Counted from the stretch's first letter, positions 27,470 through 35,550 are shown. The stretch: DNA of 64,000 bases from Rhodospirillales bacterium (GCA_019455065.1 JACFNC010000001.1:372001-436000), one strand, 5' to 3'. Made by a program: numbers and translations. Notes: generated by a model from the letters alone, not told the origin.

Positions 27470-27676
27470 ATGAGGTCGGTGGCGAAACGAACGGTTCGGG
27501 CATACGTCATGGGCGTGGCACTCCTGATGCCCGCGGCATGTCAGCCAACCGTGAAGATTGAACCTCCCGACAAACCGATCGTGATCAATCTCAACATCAA
27601 GATCGAGCAGGAAGTCCGTATAAAGGTTGAGAAAGACGTTGAGGACTTGCTGAAGCAAAATCCGGAGTTGTTCTGA
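27470..27676 (+). CDS. ynbE: YnbE-family lipoprotein
   Basis: A 68-residue lipoprotein precursor with lipobox PAAC at residues 21-24 and a mature part PTVKIEPPDKPIVINLNIKI followed by the KVEKDVEDLLKQNPELF tail. E. coli YnbE has the same layout (P-I-x-I-N-x-N-V-K-I-E and a DVEELL tail). It is thought to cap YdbH at the outer membrane. It starts five bases after the ydbH stop; the start codon sits very close to GGGAAG, so a slightly later start is possible. Confidence 0.88.
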   Translation: MRSVAKRTVRAYVMGVALLMPAACQPTVKIEPPDKPIVINLNIKIEQEVRIKVEKDVEDLLKQNPELF

Positions 27677-27677
27677 A

Positions 27678-28037
27678 GTGACGAAGGAAAATTCACGACC
27701 GCCGATGCTTCGCTGGCTCCTGCTCGGTTTGGCGCTGGTGGTGTTGCCGGTGACCGGCGAGGCCGTCGCCCAGGGAGGCCTGGAGGCAGCCAAGTCCGCC
27801 GGGCTCGTCGGGGAGCGGCCGGACGGAATGCTCGGCCTCGTCTCGTCCGCGTCTTCCGAGGTAAAAAGGCTGGTCGACGACATCAACGCGCGCAGGCTCG
27901 CCCAGTATCAGCAAATCGCTGCGCGAAACGGGACCAGCGTCGAGGCGGTGCAGGCGATTGCCGGAAGGAAACTCGTTTCCGAGGCGCCCCCCGGTACGTA
28001 TGTGATGGATGGTTCGGGACGATGGCGCAAGAAATGA
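27678..28037 (+). CDS. ydbL: YdbL-family (DUF1318) periplasmic protein
   Basis: A 119-residue exported protein. The signal region is MLRWLLLGLALVVLPVTGEAVAQ from residue 10, and the mature part has AKSAGLVGERPDGMLG, VDDINARRLAQYQQIAARNG and PPGTYVMDGSGRWRKK, all typical of DUF1318. It completes the ydbH-ynbE-ydbL set. GTG 27678 is used (GGAG about ten bases before it); ATG 27705 would give 110 residues, closer to the 108 of E. coli YdbL. The stop overlaps the xdhC-like start by four bases. Confidence 0.88.
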   Translation: MTKENSRPPMLRWLLLGLALVVLPVTGEAVAQGGLEAAKSAGLVGERPDGMLGLVSSASSEVKRLVDDINARRLAQYQQIAARNGTSVEAVQAIAGRKLVSEAPPGTYVMDGSGRWRKK

Positions 28038-28372
28038 CTGGTCCGACGACCACTCTGCCCGACAATCAGATCCTGGACCGCGCGCTGGCGTGGCGCGACG
28101 AGGGGCGCGGAGTTGCTCTGGCCACCGTCGTCACCACCTGGGGCTCGGCTCCGCGGCCGGTGGGCAGCCATCTCGCAATCGACGAAACAGGGGCTTTTCT
28201 CGGGTCTGTCTCCGGCGGATGCGTCGAAGGCGCGGTCATCGAGGAGGCCCTGGAAGTCATCCGGGATGGCAAACCGCGCCTGCTGTCGTTTGGAGTCAGC
28301 AATGAGCAGGCCTGGGAGGTCGGGTTGGCCTGCGGAGGGCAGATCGATATCTACGTCGAAGCCGTTGAATAG
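28034..28372 (+). CDS. XdhC/CoxI-family protein, N-terminal domain (stand-alone)
   Basis: A 112-residue protein equal to the first domain of XdhC, the factor that receives and inserts sulfurated molybdenum cofactor into xanthine dehydrogenase-type enzymes. Family segments are GVALATVVTTWGSAPRPVGSH and GSVSGGCVEGAVIEEA, with the conserved cysteine in SGGCVEG. ATG 28034 overlaps the ydbL stop (ATGA); another in-frame ATG at 28022 exists. The second XdhC domain is encoded separately by the next gene, which begins immediately after the stop. Confidence 0.92.
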   Translation: MTGPTTTLPDNQILDRALAWRDEGRGVALATVVTTWGSAPRPVGSHLAIDETGAFLGSVSGGCVEGAVIEEALEVIRDGKPRLLSFGVSNEQAWEVGLACGGQIDIYVEAVE

Positions 28373-29071
28373 ATGAAACCTGACATTCGAGAGCGGTTGA
28401 AGGCGGCCCGCGCGGCGCGGAATACGGTCGCGCTGGTCACCGACCTGGAAAGCGGCGCGCAGGCCGTGATCGACGAGGCGACACGGTCCGGAACCCTGAC
28501 TCTGGAAGGGCCCGCACTCGAAGCCGCCCTCGCCGCCCTGCGTGCCGAGAGCACCGGCCCGTTACCCGTGACGGGACGGCGACTTTTCGTGCGGGTGTAC
28601 GGCCTGCCCTGGCGGATGGTCGTGATCGGAGCCGTGCACGTCACCCAGGCCCTTGCCCCCATGGCCGCCATGACCGGATACGGTGTCACCATCGTCGATC
28701 CCCGCCAGGCTTTCGCGACGGCGGAACGCTTTCCCGATCAACGCCTCGTGCATCTCTGGCCGGACGAGTTCCTGGCCGAGGAGCCACCGGACGCGCATAC
28801 CGCAATCGTGACCCTGACCCATGATCCGAAGATCGACGATCCGGCTCTCGAGGTGGCGCTGCGTTCGCCCGCCTTCTACGTGGGGGCGCTTGGCAGCCGG
28901 AAGACGCATTCGCTTCGCGTCGCGCGGCTGCGCGAAAGGGGCTACACAGAGGCCGAGATCGCCCGCATTCATGCTCCCATCGGCCTCGATCTCGGCGGCC
29001 GGTCTCCGCCGGAAATCGCCGTGGCGGTGCTGGCGCAGGTGGTGAAGGCCCGCTACATGCCTGAAACATGA
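28373..29071 (+). CDS. XdhC-family protein, C-terminal Rossmann domain (stand-alone)
   Basis: A 232-residue protein. The N-terminal 70 residues form a variable region; the rest is the XdhC Rossmann domain, with VVIGAVHVTQALAPMAAMTGY near residue 82, VTLTHDPKIDDPAL and YVGALGSRKTHSLR, ending in the conserved IGLDLGGRSPPEIAVAVLAQV. The start abuts the preceding stop with no spacer, and the stop overlaps the next ATG by four bases. Splitting XdhC into two adjacent genes is common in alphaproteobacterial Mo-hydroxylase operons. Confidence 0.92.
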   Translation: MKPDIRERLKAARAARNTVALVTDLESGAQAVIDEATRSGTLTLEGPALEAALAALRAESTGPLPVTGRRLFVRVYGLPWRMVVIGAVHVTQALAPMAAMTGYGVTIVDPRQAFATAERFPDQRLVHLWPDEFLAEEPPDAHTAIVTLTHDPKIDDPALEVALRSPAFYVGALGSRKTHSLRVARLRERGYTEAEIARIHAPIGLDLGGRSPPEIAVAVLAQVVKARYMPET

Positions 29072-30702
29072 TCTTTGACCGCTTTCCCCTCGATCAGGCG
29101 GTCGGCGTCATCCTGGCGCATTCGCAGCGACTGCGCGACCGCACCATCAAGAAGGGCAGGACGCTCGATGAGAGCGATATCGCGGCCCTGGCCGCTGCCG
29201 GAATATCCGAGATCGCCGGCGCGCGGCTCGAAGCCGGCGACATGGGCGAGGACGATGCCGCCGGTCGCGTCGCCGGCCTTGTTGCCGGCCCCGGCACCGT
29301 GTGCACTGCGGCCTTTACCGGAAGGTGCAACGTGATCGCTATGCATCGCGGACTGGCCGATGTCGACCAAGCCTTGATCGACCGTCTCAATCGCATCGAC
29401 GAGGCGATCACCATCGCGACCGTTCCGCCCGGCGAGGTCGTCGAAGAGCGTCAGATCCTGGCCACCGTCAAGGTCATACCGTTCGCGATCCCCGGTTCGC
29501 TTCTCAGCCATTATGGCTCCCTGGCGGCCGCCGCCACCGCGCTGCGGGTCCGGAGGTTCCGAAGCCGGCGCACAGGGCTGATTCTCACGACGCTGCCCGG
29601 AATGAAACCGAGCGTTCTCGACCAGACCTCTTCGGTGGTGCGTGACCGCCTCGACGCCCTCGCAGGTGAACTCGTGTCGGAGCGACGTTGCGAACATGAC
29701 GAGGCAGCCGTTGCTGCCGCCGTCGAGGCCACCCTGCGCGAGGGGTGCGAGATGGTCCTGCTGTCGGGCGCCTCGGTGACGGTCGATCGGCGGGATGTCA
29801 TCCCGGCGGGGATCGTCCGCGCCGGAGGAACGATCGAGCATTTCGGCATGCCCGTCGATCCAGGCAACCTCTTGCTCTTGGCCCGCCACGGAGAGGTTCC
29901 GGTCGTCGGCCTGCCGGGATGTGGTCGGTCGCCGAAGCTGAATGGGCTCGACTGGGTCCTGCGCCGGTTGGCCGCCGACCAGCCGGTTCGGCCTGCCGAC
30001 ATCATGGGAATGGGCGTCGGCGGTTTGTTGAAGGACATTGCGGCGCCGGCCCGCCCCTTGCCCCGCGAGCGCGCCGTCAAACGCGCTCCGACCCCGACTC
30101 CGCGAGGCGCCGCGAAGGTCGCCCTCGTCGTCTTGGCCGCAGGCCAATCGCGACGGATGGGGGCCAACAAGCTGCTTGCCGACCTTCGGGGAAGACCGCT
30201 CGTATCGTGGGCTGTTGATGCCGCGCTTGCCTCACGCGCGTCACCAGTCATCGTCGTCACCGGCCACCAGGCCGAGGCGGTGCGCTCCGCGCTTGCCGAC
30301 CGGGCCGTTCAATTCGTCCACAATCAGGACTACGCCGAGGGGATGGCGGGTTCCTTGCGCAGAGGTATCGAAGCCCTACCGGCGGACGTCGACGCCGTCG
30401 TCGTTCTGCTGGGCGACATGCCCCGCATCACCGGTGCGCACATCGACAGATTGATCGATGCCTATTCTCCCGCCGGGGGGCGCATCGTCTGCGTCCCGGC
30501 GAGCGAGGGGCGGCGAGGCAACCCGGTCTTGATCGGCCGCCCCCTCTTCGGAGGGCTGAAGGCGCTACGAGGCGACGTCGGCGCCCGGCATGTCATCGCC
30601 GGCAACCCCGATGTGGTGCATGAGGTGGAATGGGACGATGATTCGATTTTTGCGGACGTCGATACCGCGCCCGAGTTGGAAAGGGCGAGAATGACTCAAT
30701 AG
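29068..30702 (+). CDS. Fusion of molybdopterin-binding domain and MobA/MocA-like nucleotidyltransferase
   Basis: A 544-residue two-domain protein. Residues 1-335 resemble a MoeA/MogA-type molybdopterin-binding protein, with KKGRTLDESDIAALAAAGI, LLSGASVTVDRRDVIPAGIV and VVGLPGCGRSPKLNGLDWVL. After a proline/arginine linker, residues 350-540 form an NTP-transferase domain of the MobA/MocA family, with VVLAAGQSRRMGANKLL near 352 and LLGDMPRI near 450. MocA-type enzymes make the cytosine dinucleotide form of Mo cofactor used by CoxL/XdhB enzymes, so this is presumably the cofactor-finishing enzyme of the operon. The start overlaps the XdhC-like gene by four bases. Confidence 0.9.
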   Translation: MIFDRFPLDQAVGVILAHSQRLRDRTIKKGRTLDESDIAALAAAGISEIAGARLEAGDMGEDDAAGRVAGLVAGPGTVCTAAFTGRCNVIAMHRGLADVDQALIDRLNRIDEAITIATVPPGEVVEERQILATVKVIPFAIPGSLLSHYGSLAAAATALRVRRFRSRRTGLILTTLPGMKPSVLDQTSSVVRDRLDALAGELVSERRCEHDEAAVAAAVEATLREGCEMVLLSGASVTVDRRDVIPAGIVRAGGTIEHFGMPVDPGNLLLLARHGEVPVVGLPGCGRSPKLNGLDWVLRRLAADQPVRPADIMGMGVGGLLKDIAAPARPLPRERAVKRAPTPTPRGAAKVALVVLAAGQSRRMGANKLLADLRGRPLVSWAVDAALASRASPVIVVTGHQAEAVRSALADRAVQFVHNQDYAEGMAGSLRRGIEALPADVDAVVVLLGDMPRITGAHIDRLIDAYSPAGGRIVCVPASEGRRGNPVLIGRPLFGGLKALRGDVGARHVIAGNPDVVHEVEWDDDSIFADVDTAPELERARMTQ

Positions 30703-31091
30703 GCGATGTCGACGCGCGTCCCGTTGCGCGCCGGACCGCCGTTGATCACCCGCATATTGGCCTCGTAGACACCTGCTCCGCCAAGTATCCCACGCCCCTT
30801 CTGGTCGCCCGCGTCGGTTTCGGTGGGCGTCTCGTTTGCCTGGTAGCCCGCCGCCAGCCGTGCCAGCAGCGGGGAAGGAAAGCGGCCCTGCTCTGGCGGA
30901 ACCTCCTTTTGCTTCGTTCCGCTGCGGCCCGCCCCCACGGGCAGCCATTCGCTCTCGAAGCCAACCCATGTCGGGTTCGCCTCTTCGATCTGGGGAGACA
31001 TGGTCGGACGCCCACGCAACCCCAGGCGATTCGCTCCCTGAACGAAGGAAGGACCCTGCGCGGCTTGGTTGAGTTTAGGTGTGGCGGCCAT
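30696..31091 (-). CDS. Hypothetical protein, no recognised family
   Basis: A 131-residue open frame whose TGA overlaps the end of the preceding convergent gene by seven bases. The product is hydrophilic and looks partly disordered, with no signal peptide or membrane helix. The C-terminal third (a QGRFPSPLLARLAAGYQAN segment, then GAGVYEANMRVINGG) looks the most ordered. Third codon positions are GC-rich, in favour of coding. Against it, no ribosome-binding site is visible before ATG 31091, and internal starts such as M31 are possible. Confidence 0.45.
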   Translation of the reverse strand: MAATPKLNQAAQGPSFVQGANRLGLRGRPTMSPQIEEANPTWVGFESEWLPVGAGRSGTKQKEVPPEQGRFPSPLLARLAAGYQANETPTETDAGDQKGRGILGGAGVYEANMRVINGGPARNGTRVDIAY

Positions 31092-31223
31092 CGTGGCAAA
31101 ATTTGTCTATCGAACTGGTCATATTAACTGTTCTTTTCGATCAAGCGCAACCCGCTGGGCCAAGATTTTCCCAAGGGACAATGCCTTGCGCTATCATGCG
31201 ACCTCCACCGGGAGGCGCCGCCC

Positions 31224-31757
31224 ATGAACACGTTTCTCGTATCCATCTCTTGTTCCGATCGAACCGGACTGATCGCTCAGATTGCCGGCAGGCTGTTCGA
31301 CCTTGGCGTCAACCTTGGCGATACGGCCTTCGCGGCGCTCGCGGGCGACGCCGAGTTCAGCACCGTCTGCGACGTGCCGCAGACGGTGCCGGTCACGAAA
31401 CTCGAGGCCGAGCTGTCCGGTCTCCCTCTTCTGGTTGGGGCGACGGTGAAGGTGGTTCCGTTCCGACCGCACGATCCGCAGGCCCCCTCCAACCGCGTGA
31501 CCCATCGCATCGTGGTGTCGGGCGGGGACCGGCCCGGCCTCATCGCCCGACTGTCGGAAGCCCTCGTCCAGTACGGGGCCAACATTGTCCGACTCGACGC
31601 TCATCGCTTTCCCGAACACGGCGGCCACCGTTACGTCACCAGGATCGATGCAGCGGTTCCGAAGCGTAGCGCGGATGCGTGCCTTGCGACCATCGGCAAC
31701 ACCGCCGGTGAACTCGCGCTCGACTGCCATTGGGAGGCGGTTGAAGACGGCGGTTGA
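31224..31757 (+). CDS. Double ACT-domain protein (GcvR-like)
   Basis: A 177-residue cytoplasmic protein made of two ACT domains: residues 1-75 (FLVSISCSDRTGLIAQIAGRL) and about 92-170 (HRIVVSGGDRPGLIARLSEAL, with YGANIVRLDAHRF). The D-R-x-G-L-I-A pattern appears in both. This layout matches GcvR-type regulators, which in E. coli modulate glycine cleavage gene control, but no gcv genes are near, so the role is only a guess. ATG 31224 has GGGAGG about eight bases upstream. It stands alone on the plus strand. Confidence 0.85.
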   Translation: MNTFLVSISCSDRTGLIAQIAGRLFDLGVNLGDTAFAALAGDAEFSTVCDVPQTVPVTKLEAELSGLPLLVGATVKVVPFRPHDPQAPSNRVTHRIVVSGGDRPGLIARLSEALVQYGANIVRLDAHRFPEHGGHRYVTRIDAAVPKRSADACLATIGNTAGELALDCHWEAVEDGG

Positions 31758-31760
31758 AGC

Positions 31761-32615
31761 TCAACTGCCGACCAGTTCACCGCCATTGGGGTGAAGGACC
31801 TGCCCGGTCATGTAAGAGGAGTCTGCCGAAGCCAGAAATACATAACTGGGCGCCACTTCGTCTGGCTGGCCAGGGCGCCCGAGCGGTTTGCTGCTGCCGA
31901 ACTTCTCGACATGCTCTTCCGAAAACGAGGCCGGAATGAGCGGCGTCCAGATGGGGCCCGGGGCAACGGCATTCACGCGGATATTCTTTTCCGCCAGCGC
32001 ACTCGAGAGTGAACGCGTGAAGGCGACGATGGCTCCCTTGGTGGCCGAATAGTCGAGAAGGACGGGGTTGCCCCGAAATGCCGTAACCGATGTGGTGTTG
32101 ACGATGGTCGCGCCTTCGCCCAGGTGCGGCATCGCGGCCTTGGTCAGGAAAAACATACCGAACACGTTCGTGCGAAAGGTCCGTTCGAGTTGCTCGGCGG
32201 AGATTTCTTCGAGGCTTTCCGCGACGTGCTGTTCGCCCGCGTTGTTGACCAGGACATCGAGGCGCCCCAACGTCTCGACCGTCTTTGCCACCGCATCGCG
32301 ACAGAATTGCTCGTTGCCGATGTCGCCGGCGAGGGTAACGCAACGCCGCCCCTGGGCCTCGACTTGCTGCTTGGTGTCGGCGGCGTCCTCATGTTCGTTC
32401 AGATAGAGAATGACGACGTCCGCCCCCTCCTTGGCGAAGGCGATCGCCACCGCCCGTCCTATCCCGCTGTCGCCACCCGAGATAAGGGCCACCTTTCCCA
32501 TCAGCTTGCCGCTGCCGCGGTAATCGGCGGCATCGGACCGGGGAAGTGGGCGCATCTCCCGGCGCCGACCGGGTTGGACGTCCTGATGCTGGGAAGGAAG
32601 AGTGTTCTTGGCCAT
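31761..32615 (-). CDS. SDR-family oxidoreductase (YghA/general stress protein type)
   Basis: A 284-residue NAD(P)-dependent short-chain dehydrogenase. A roughly 38-residue hydrophilic N-terminal extension precedes the Rossmann motif SGGDSGIG near residue 45. The remaining elements are NNAG (VLVNNAGEQH), the catalytic serine in NTTSVTAF, the YxxxK pair in DYSATKGAIVAF and the C-terminal YMTGQVLHPNGGELVG. The extended N-terminus and overall pattern match the stress-associated YghA/YhdF subgroup; the substrate is unknown. ATG 32615 has GGGAG at good spacing. Its stop lies four bases from the converging ACT gene. Confidence 0.92.
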   Translation of the reverse strand: MAKNTLPSQHQDVQPGRRREMRPLPRSDAADYRGSGKLMGKVALISGGDSGIGRAVAIAFAKEGADVVILYLNEHEDAADTKQQVEAQGRRCVTLAGDIGNEQFCRDAVAKTVETLGRLDVLVNNAGEQHVAESLEEISAEQLERTFRTNVFGMFFLTKAAMPHLGEGATIVNTTSVTAFRGNPVLLDYSATKGAIVAFTRSLSSALAEKNIRVNAVAPGPIWTPLIPASFSEEHVEKFGSSKPLGRPGQPDEVAPSYVFLASADSSYMTGQVLHPNGGELVGS

Positions 32616-32712
32616 TGGGCGGCTCCCGTGTCGCTCTCGTCGACACTGGGGCGCGCGCGGACGGCCATCAACATGCCCCCCTCTTGTGGGGGATGGCACA
32701 AGTGGGCTCGCG

Positions 32713-34281
32713 TCAGTGGGAGCGGCTGGCGGCGCCGCTGCGCCGTTTGGCGTCTAGTATCTCATGGATCGCGGCGCGAAGGCTGGCCGGCTGAACCGGC
32801 TTGTGCAGAAGGCCGTGACCGCTTGCCCTTGCCAGCCGCAGACGCTCGGGCGCCGTGTCGCCGGTCAGAATGATCGCGGGTATCGGTTTGCGCAGCCGCA
32901 CCTGGATCCGCGCAATCGCCTGGCCACCGGTGCTCCCATGCCGCAACCGGTAATCCGCAATGATGAGATCAGGCGCAGCCCCCAGCCCCGCCAGTCTCTC
33001 CAGCGCGTCCTCGCAGTCCCCGGCGGTGACCACCTTGTATCCCCAGCTCTCGAGCAGTAAGCCCACCCCTTCGAGCACGTCCGGTTCGTCATCGATCACC
33101 AGCACAGTGGTCCGTGGCGCCACCATATCCAACTGGAGCTGCTGCGCGGGCGGCTCCGGAACGCTGGCCCAGCCAAGCGGCACCTCGACGGAGAACATCG
33201 AGCCCTGGTGGGGCCAAGAGTTGACTTCGATCCGATGGTTGAGCAGAACCGCGAGGCGTTCGACGATCGCCAGCCCCAATCCCAGACCCTGCCGCCGGTC
33301 ACGGCTGGGATTTCCGAGTTGGTGAAACTCTCTGAAAATCAAAGGTAGTTGGTTTTTCGGAATCCCCACGCCGGTGTCCCAAACCTGGATGCACAAACGT
33401 CCGGCCCGGCTCCGGCACCCGAAAAGAACAGTTCCGGTCCGAGTATAACGGATGGCGTTGTTGAGCAGGTTGCGCAGGATACGCTCGAGCAGCGCAGGAT
33501 CGCTTCTGACCGTCGCGCTCGAGGAGACCGCGCGCAACTCAAGGCCCGCCGCCGCGGCGAGCGGCTCGAACTCCGCCTGGAGCCGTTGCATCAGGGGCGC
33601 GATGGAAAAATCGAGGATGGAAGGCACAACCAAACCGGCCTCGAGCTTGGAGACGTCGAGAAGGCTGTTCAGAAGACCTTCGACCGCGGCCAGGGAATCG
33701 TGGATGCGTTCGATGATTACCCGATTGGCGGGTGGATGCTCTCGATTCGCGAGCACGGCGACGAACATCGAAAGCGCCTGAAGGGGTTGGCGGAGGTCGT
33801 GGCTTGCGGCTGCGAGGAAGCGCGTTTTGGCCCGATTTGCCTGCTCTGCCGACTCCTTGGCCCGATGCAGTTCGTTTTCCTCCGCCTTCTGGCGGGTGTA
33901 GTCGTGCATGAAACCAAAATAAAGCTTGCGATGGCCAATGCAGTCCTGGGCCACACCGAATCTCTGCCACATAGGAAAAACCCGGCCTTCGGCATCCTTG
34001 GCGTCCAGCACCCCTTCCCAACTCTCGCCGCGGCGAAGCGCTCCGATGACCTCGCGCTCAAAAACGGCCAATGAAGGGTCCGTATAGTAGTCGCGGTAGG
34101 TGACCCGAGGACGATCGCGGAACGACCTGTGAAAAAGCCTGTCATGGGCTGGGTTCGCGTAGACGATGCCGCCTCCATCCGCGGAAAAGACCGCCACGGC
34201 CTCATGCGACTCCTCCACGATTGCCCTGAACACGGCAAGATCGTCTTCGGCGTCGTTATGACGAGGAGCAAGCTGGCTCAC
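32713..34281 (-). CDS. Hybrid histidine kinase (PAS-HisKA-HATPase-REC)
   Basis: A 522-residue cytoplasmic sensor kinase without membrane helices. A PAS domain (about 18-130) ends in the KLYFGFMHDYTRQKAEE linker. The phosphorylated histidine is H161 in AAASHDLRQPLQALSMF, the N box is NLLNNAIRYT near 270, and the G boxes are DTGVGIP and GLGLGLAIV. The C-terminal receiver (about 391-510) has DD at 398-399, phospho-acceptor D443 in IIADYRLRHG and K494 in LLHKPVQP. No DNA-binding response regulator lies nearby, so its output partner is unknown. The signal is presumably intracellular and sensed by PAS. Confidence 0.93.
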   Translation of the reverse strand: MSQLAPRHNDAEDDLAVFRAIVEESHEAVAVFSADGGGIVYANPAHDRLFHRSFRDRPRVTYRDYYTDPSLAVFEREVIGALRRGESWEGVLDAKDAEGRVFPMWQRFGVAQDCIGHRKLYFGFMHDYTRQKAEENELHRAKESAEQANRAKTRFLAAASHDLRQPLQALSMFVAVLANREHPPANRVIIERIHDSLAAVEGLLNSLLDVSKLEAGLVVPSILDFSIAPLMQRLQAEFEPLAAAAGLELRAVSSSATVRSDPALLERILRNLLNNAIRYTRTGTVLFGCRSRAGRLCIQVWDTGVGIPKNQLPLIFREFHQLGNPSRDRRQGLGLGLAIVERLAVLLNHRIEVNSWPHQGSMFSVEVPLGWASVPEPPAQQLQLDMVAPRTTVLVIDDEPDVLEGVGLLLESWGYKVVTAGDCEDALERLAGLGAAPDLIIADYRLRHGSTGGQAIARIQVRLRKPIPAIILTGDTAPERLRLARASGHGLLHKPVQPASLRAAIHEILDAKRRSGAASRSH

Positions 34282-34509
34282 GGACGGAACGTCCCCGCGC
34301 AGGGGATCGCGGACCCGGGCACTGGCGAGGACCGCCGAGCGAGCGAGCGGCGAGAGACCGGATCAATGCTCCGCCGATCGGTCGAGGTCATCGGCTCATC
34401 GGTCTCCCTTCCGTTCGCGGTTCTCAAAAGGTTAGGTGAAGCCGGGCAGACTGAAAATATGGCCGGCGACTTATGCCCTTTCGGAGATCATGTACGGCAA
34501 AACAAGTAA

Positions 34510-35472
34510 TTAGGGCCGGTCCTTCATGCCGAACTGCATCAAGATGGTGCGCTGCACGAAGTTGAAATTGTCATCCGACAGCAAGAAGATGCTGACTTCG
34601 CCCCCCGTTTCAGGCCGAACCGCAATGGCCTCGAAGTTGTCCACGACCAAGGGAGGCGCGATGCGGGCGACCTCGGTCCCTGTGAGACGCGCTCGCGGAA
34701 CGATTGTGGCGGCCGGAATGCGCACGATACGGGCGGCAAAGCCCTCCAGAAAAGAAAAGGCCCGCTCGAGAACCAAGACGTCGCCAGAGGGCAGCAATGC
34801 GGCGTCGGTGGGATGGAAGTTTCCGGTGCGCCGGTAGGAAAGGGCTTCCCAGCCATCGGGTCCTCCGACCCAGGCCGGAATGTCGTCCTCCTCGCCGTCT
34901 TCGGCAATCATCAGCAATCGCCCGTCCGAAAGGCCGGCGATGGCCTCGACGCCCGAATTCCTCGCCAGCTCGCGCATCCCGTGCGGCGGCTGCACTTCGA
35001 CCGGCGTTCCGTCTAGGCTCCCCTCAAACCGCCAGATAGCATGACGCCCCTCGAAGGTGACGTAGATTCCGTCCCCTGCCCTCGTCATTCCCTCGCTGTC
35101 CCGTTGGCGACTGAGCCGGCCCCGAGGGGCCTCCAGCAACCTGCCGCCGCCGCTGGACGCGACGCCGGTCAAGCACGCTGTCTCATCCTCGATGATCGAG
35201 AGACGAAAGGATCTGCCACGGTCGGACAGGGCGACCAGCGCCTTCCCATCCGGGGACAAGTGCATAGCCGAGAACCCGCCGAACCGGGGATTAGACGACC
35301 GCAGTTCGAGCGCACCCTTGAATGTAAGTTCGCCGATCGTGGTGATTTCGGGGCGCTCGGAATCCAGCGGCAGAGGCGTCCCGATCTGGTGCTCATCATC
35401 GGCCCGGGAGCCGGTCGAACAGCCTGCGAGCAGCGCGCCTAGGAGCGCAAGAACCGGAAGCGGATATGGCAT
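34510..35472 (-). CDS. Phytase-like/esterase-like lipoprotein (PF13449-type)
   Basis: A 320-residue predicted lipoprotein with lipobox LLAGC (Cys18). The mature part is a beta-propeller-like domain with GGFSAMHLSPDGKALVALSDRGRSF, then DSEGMTRAGDGIYVTFE, GVEAIAGLSDGRLLMIAEDG and DNFEAIAVRPETGGEVSIFLLSDDNFN. This is the 'esterase-like activity of phytase' family; real activity of family members is poorly defined. It is transcribed away from the DUF2892 gene, with which it shares a 113-base divergent spacer containing an inverted repeat. Confidence 0.87.
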   Translation of the reverse strand: MPYPLPVLALLGALLAGCSTGSRADDEHQIGTPLPLDSERPEITTIGELTFKGALELRSSNPRFGGFSAMHLSPDGKALVALSDRGRSFRLSIIEDETACLTGVASSGGGRLLEAPRGRLSRQRDSEGMTRAGDGIYVTFEGRHAIWRFEGSLDGTPVEVQPPHGMRELARNSGVEAIAGLSDGRLLMIAEDGEEDDIPAWVGGPDGWEALSYRRTGNFHPTDAALLPSGDVLVLERAFSFLEGFAARIVRIPAATIVPRARLTGTEVARIAPPLVVDNFEAIAVRPETGGEVSIFLLSDDNFNFVQRTILMQFGMKDRP

Positions 35473-35526
35473 GAGCCTTAATAAACGGATCGGCGCCCCA
35501 CGCGGAAGAACCTAGACGGTCATCAT

Positions 35527-35550
35527 TTGGAAAAGGTAAACCTTTCCCAA
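35527..35550. promoter_or_regulatory. Near-perfect 24-bp inverted repeat, candidate operator
   Basis: Half-site TTGGAAAAGGT (35527-35537) is followed by AA and ACCTTTCCCAA (35540-35550), 11-base arms with one mismatch. It lies in the divergent spacer between the phytase-like lipoprotein (start 35472) and the DUF2892 gene (start 35586), 35 bases before the latter. The size and symmetry fit a dimeric regulator site; no regulator is identified and a terminator role is unlikely because no T run follows. Confidence 0.45.

Noticed and set aside
34282-34509. Possible small gene between the hybrid kinase and the phytase-like gene (126-codon plus-strand frame).
   Set aside because: The frame overlaps the kinase start antisense, has no ribosome-binding site and no family resemblance.
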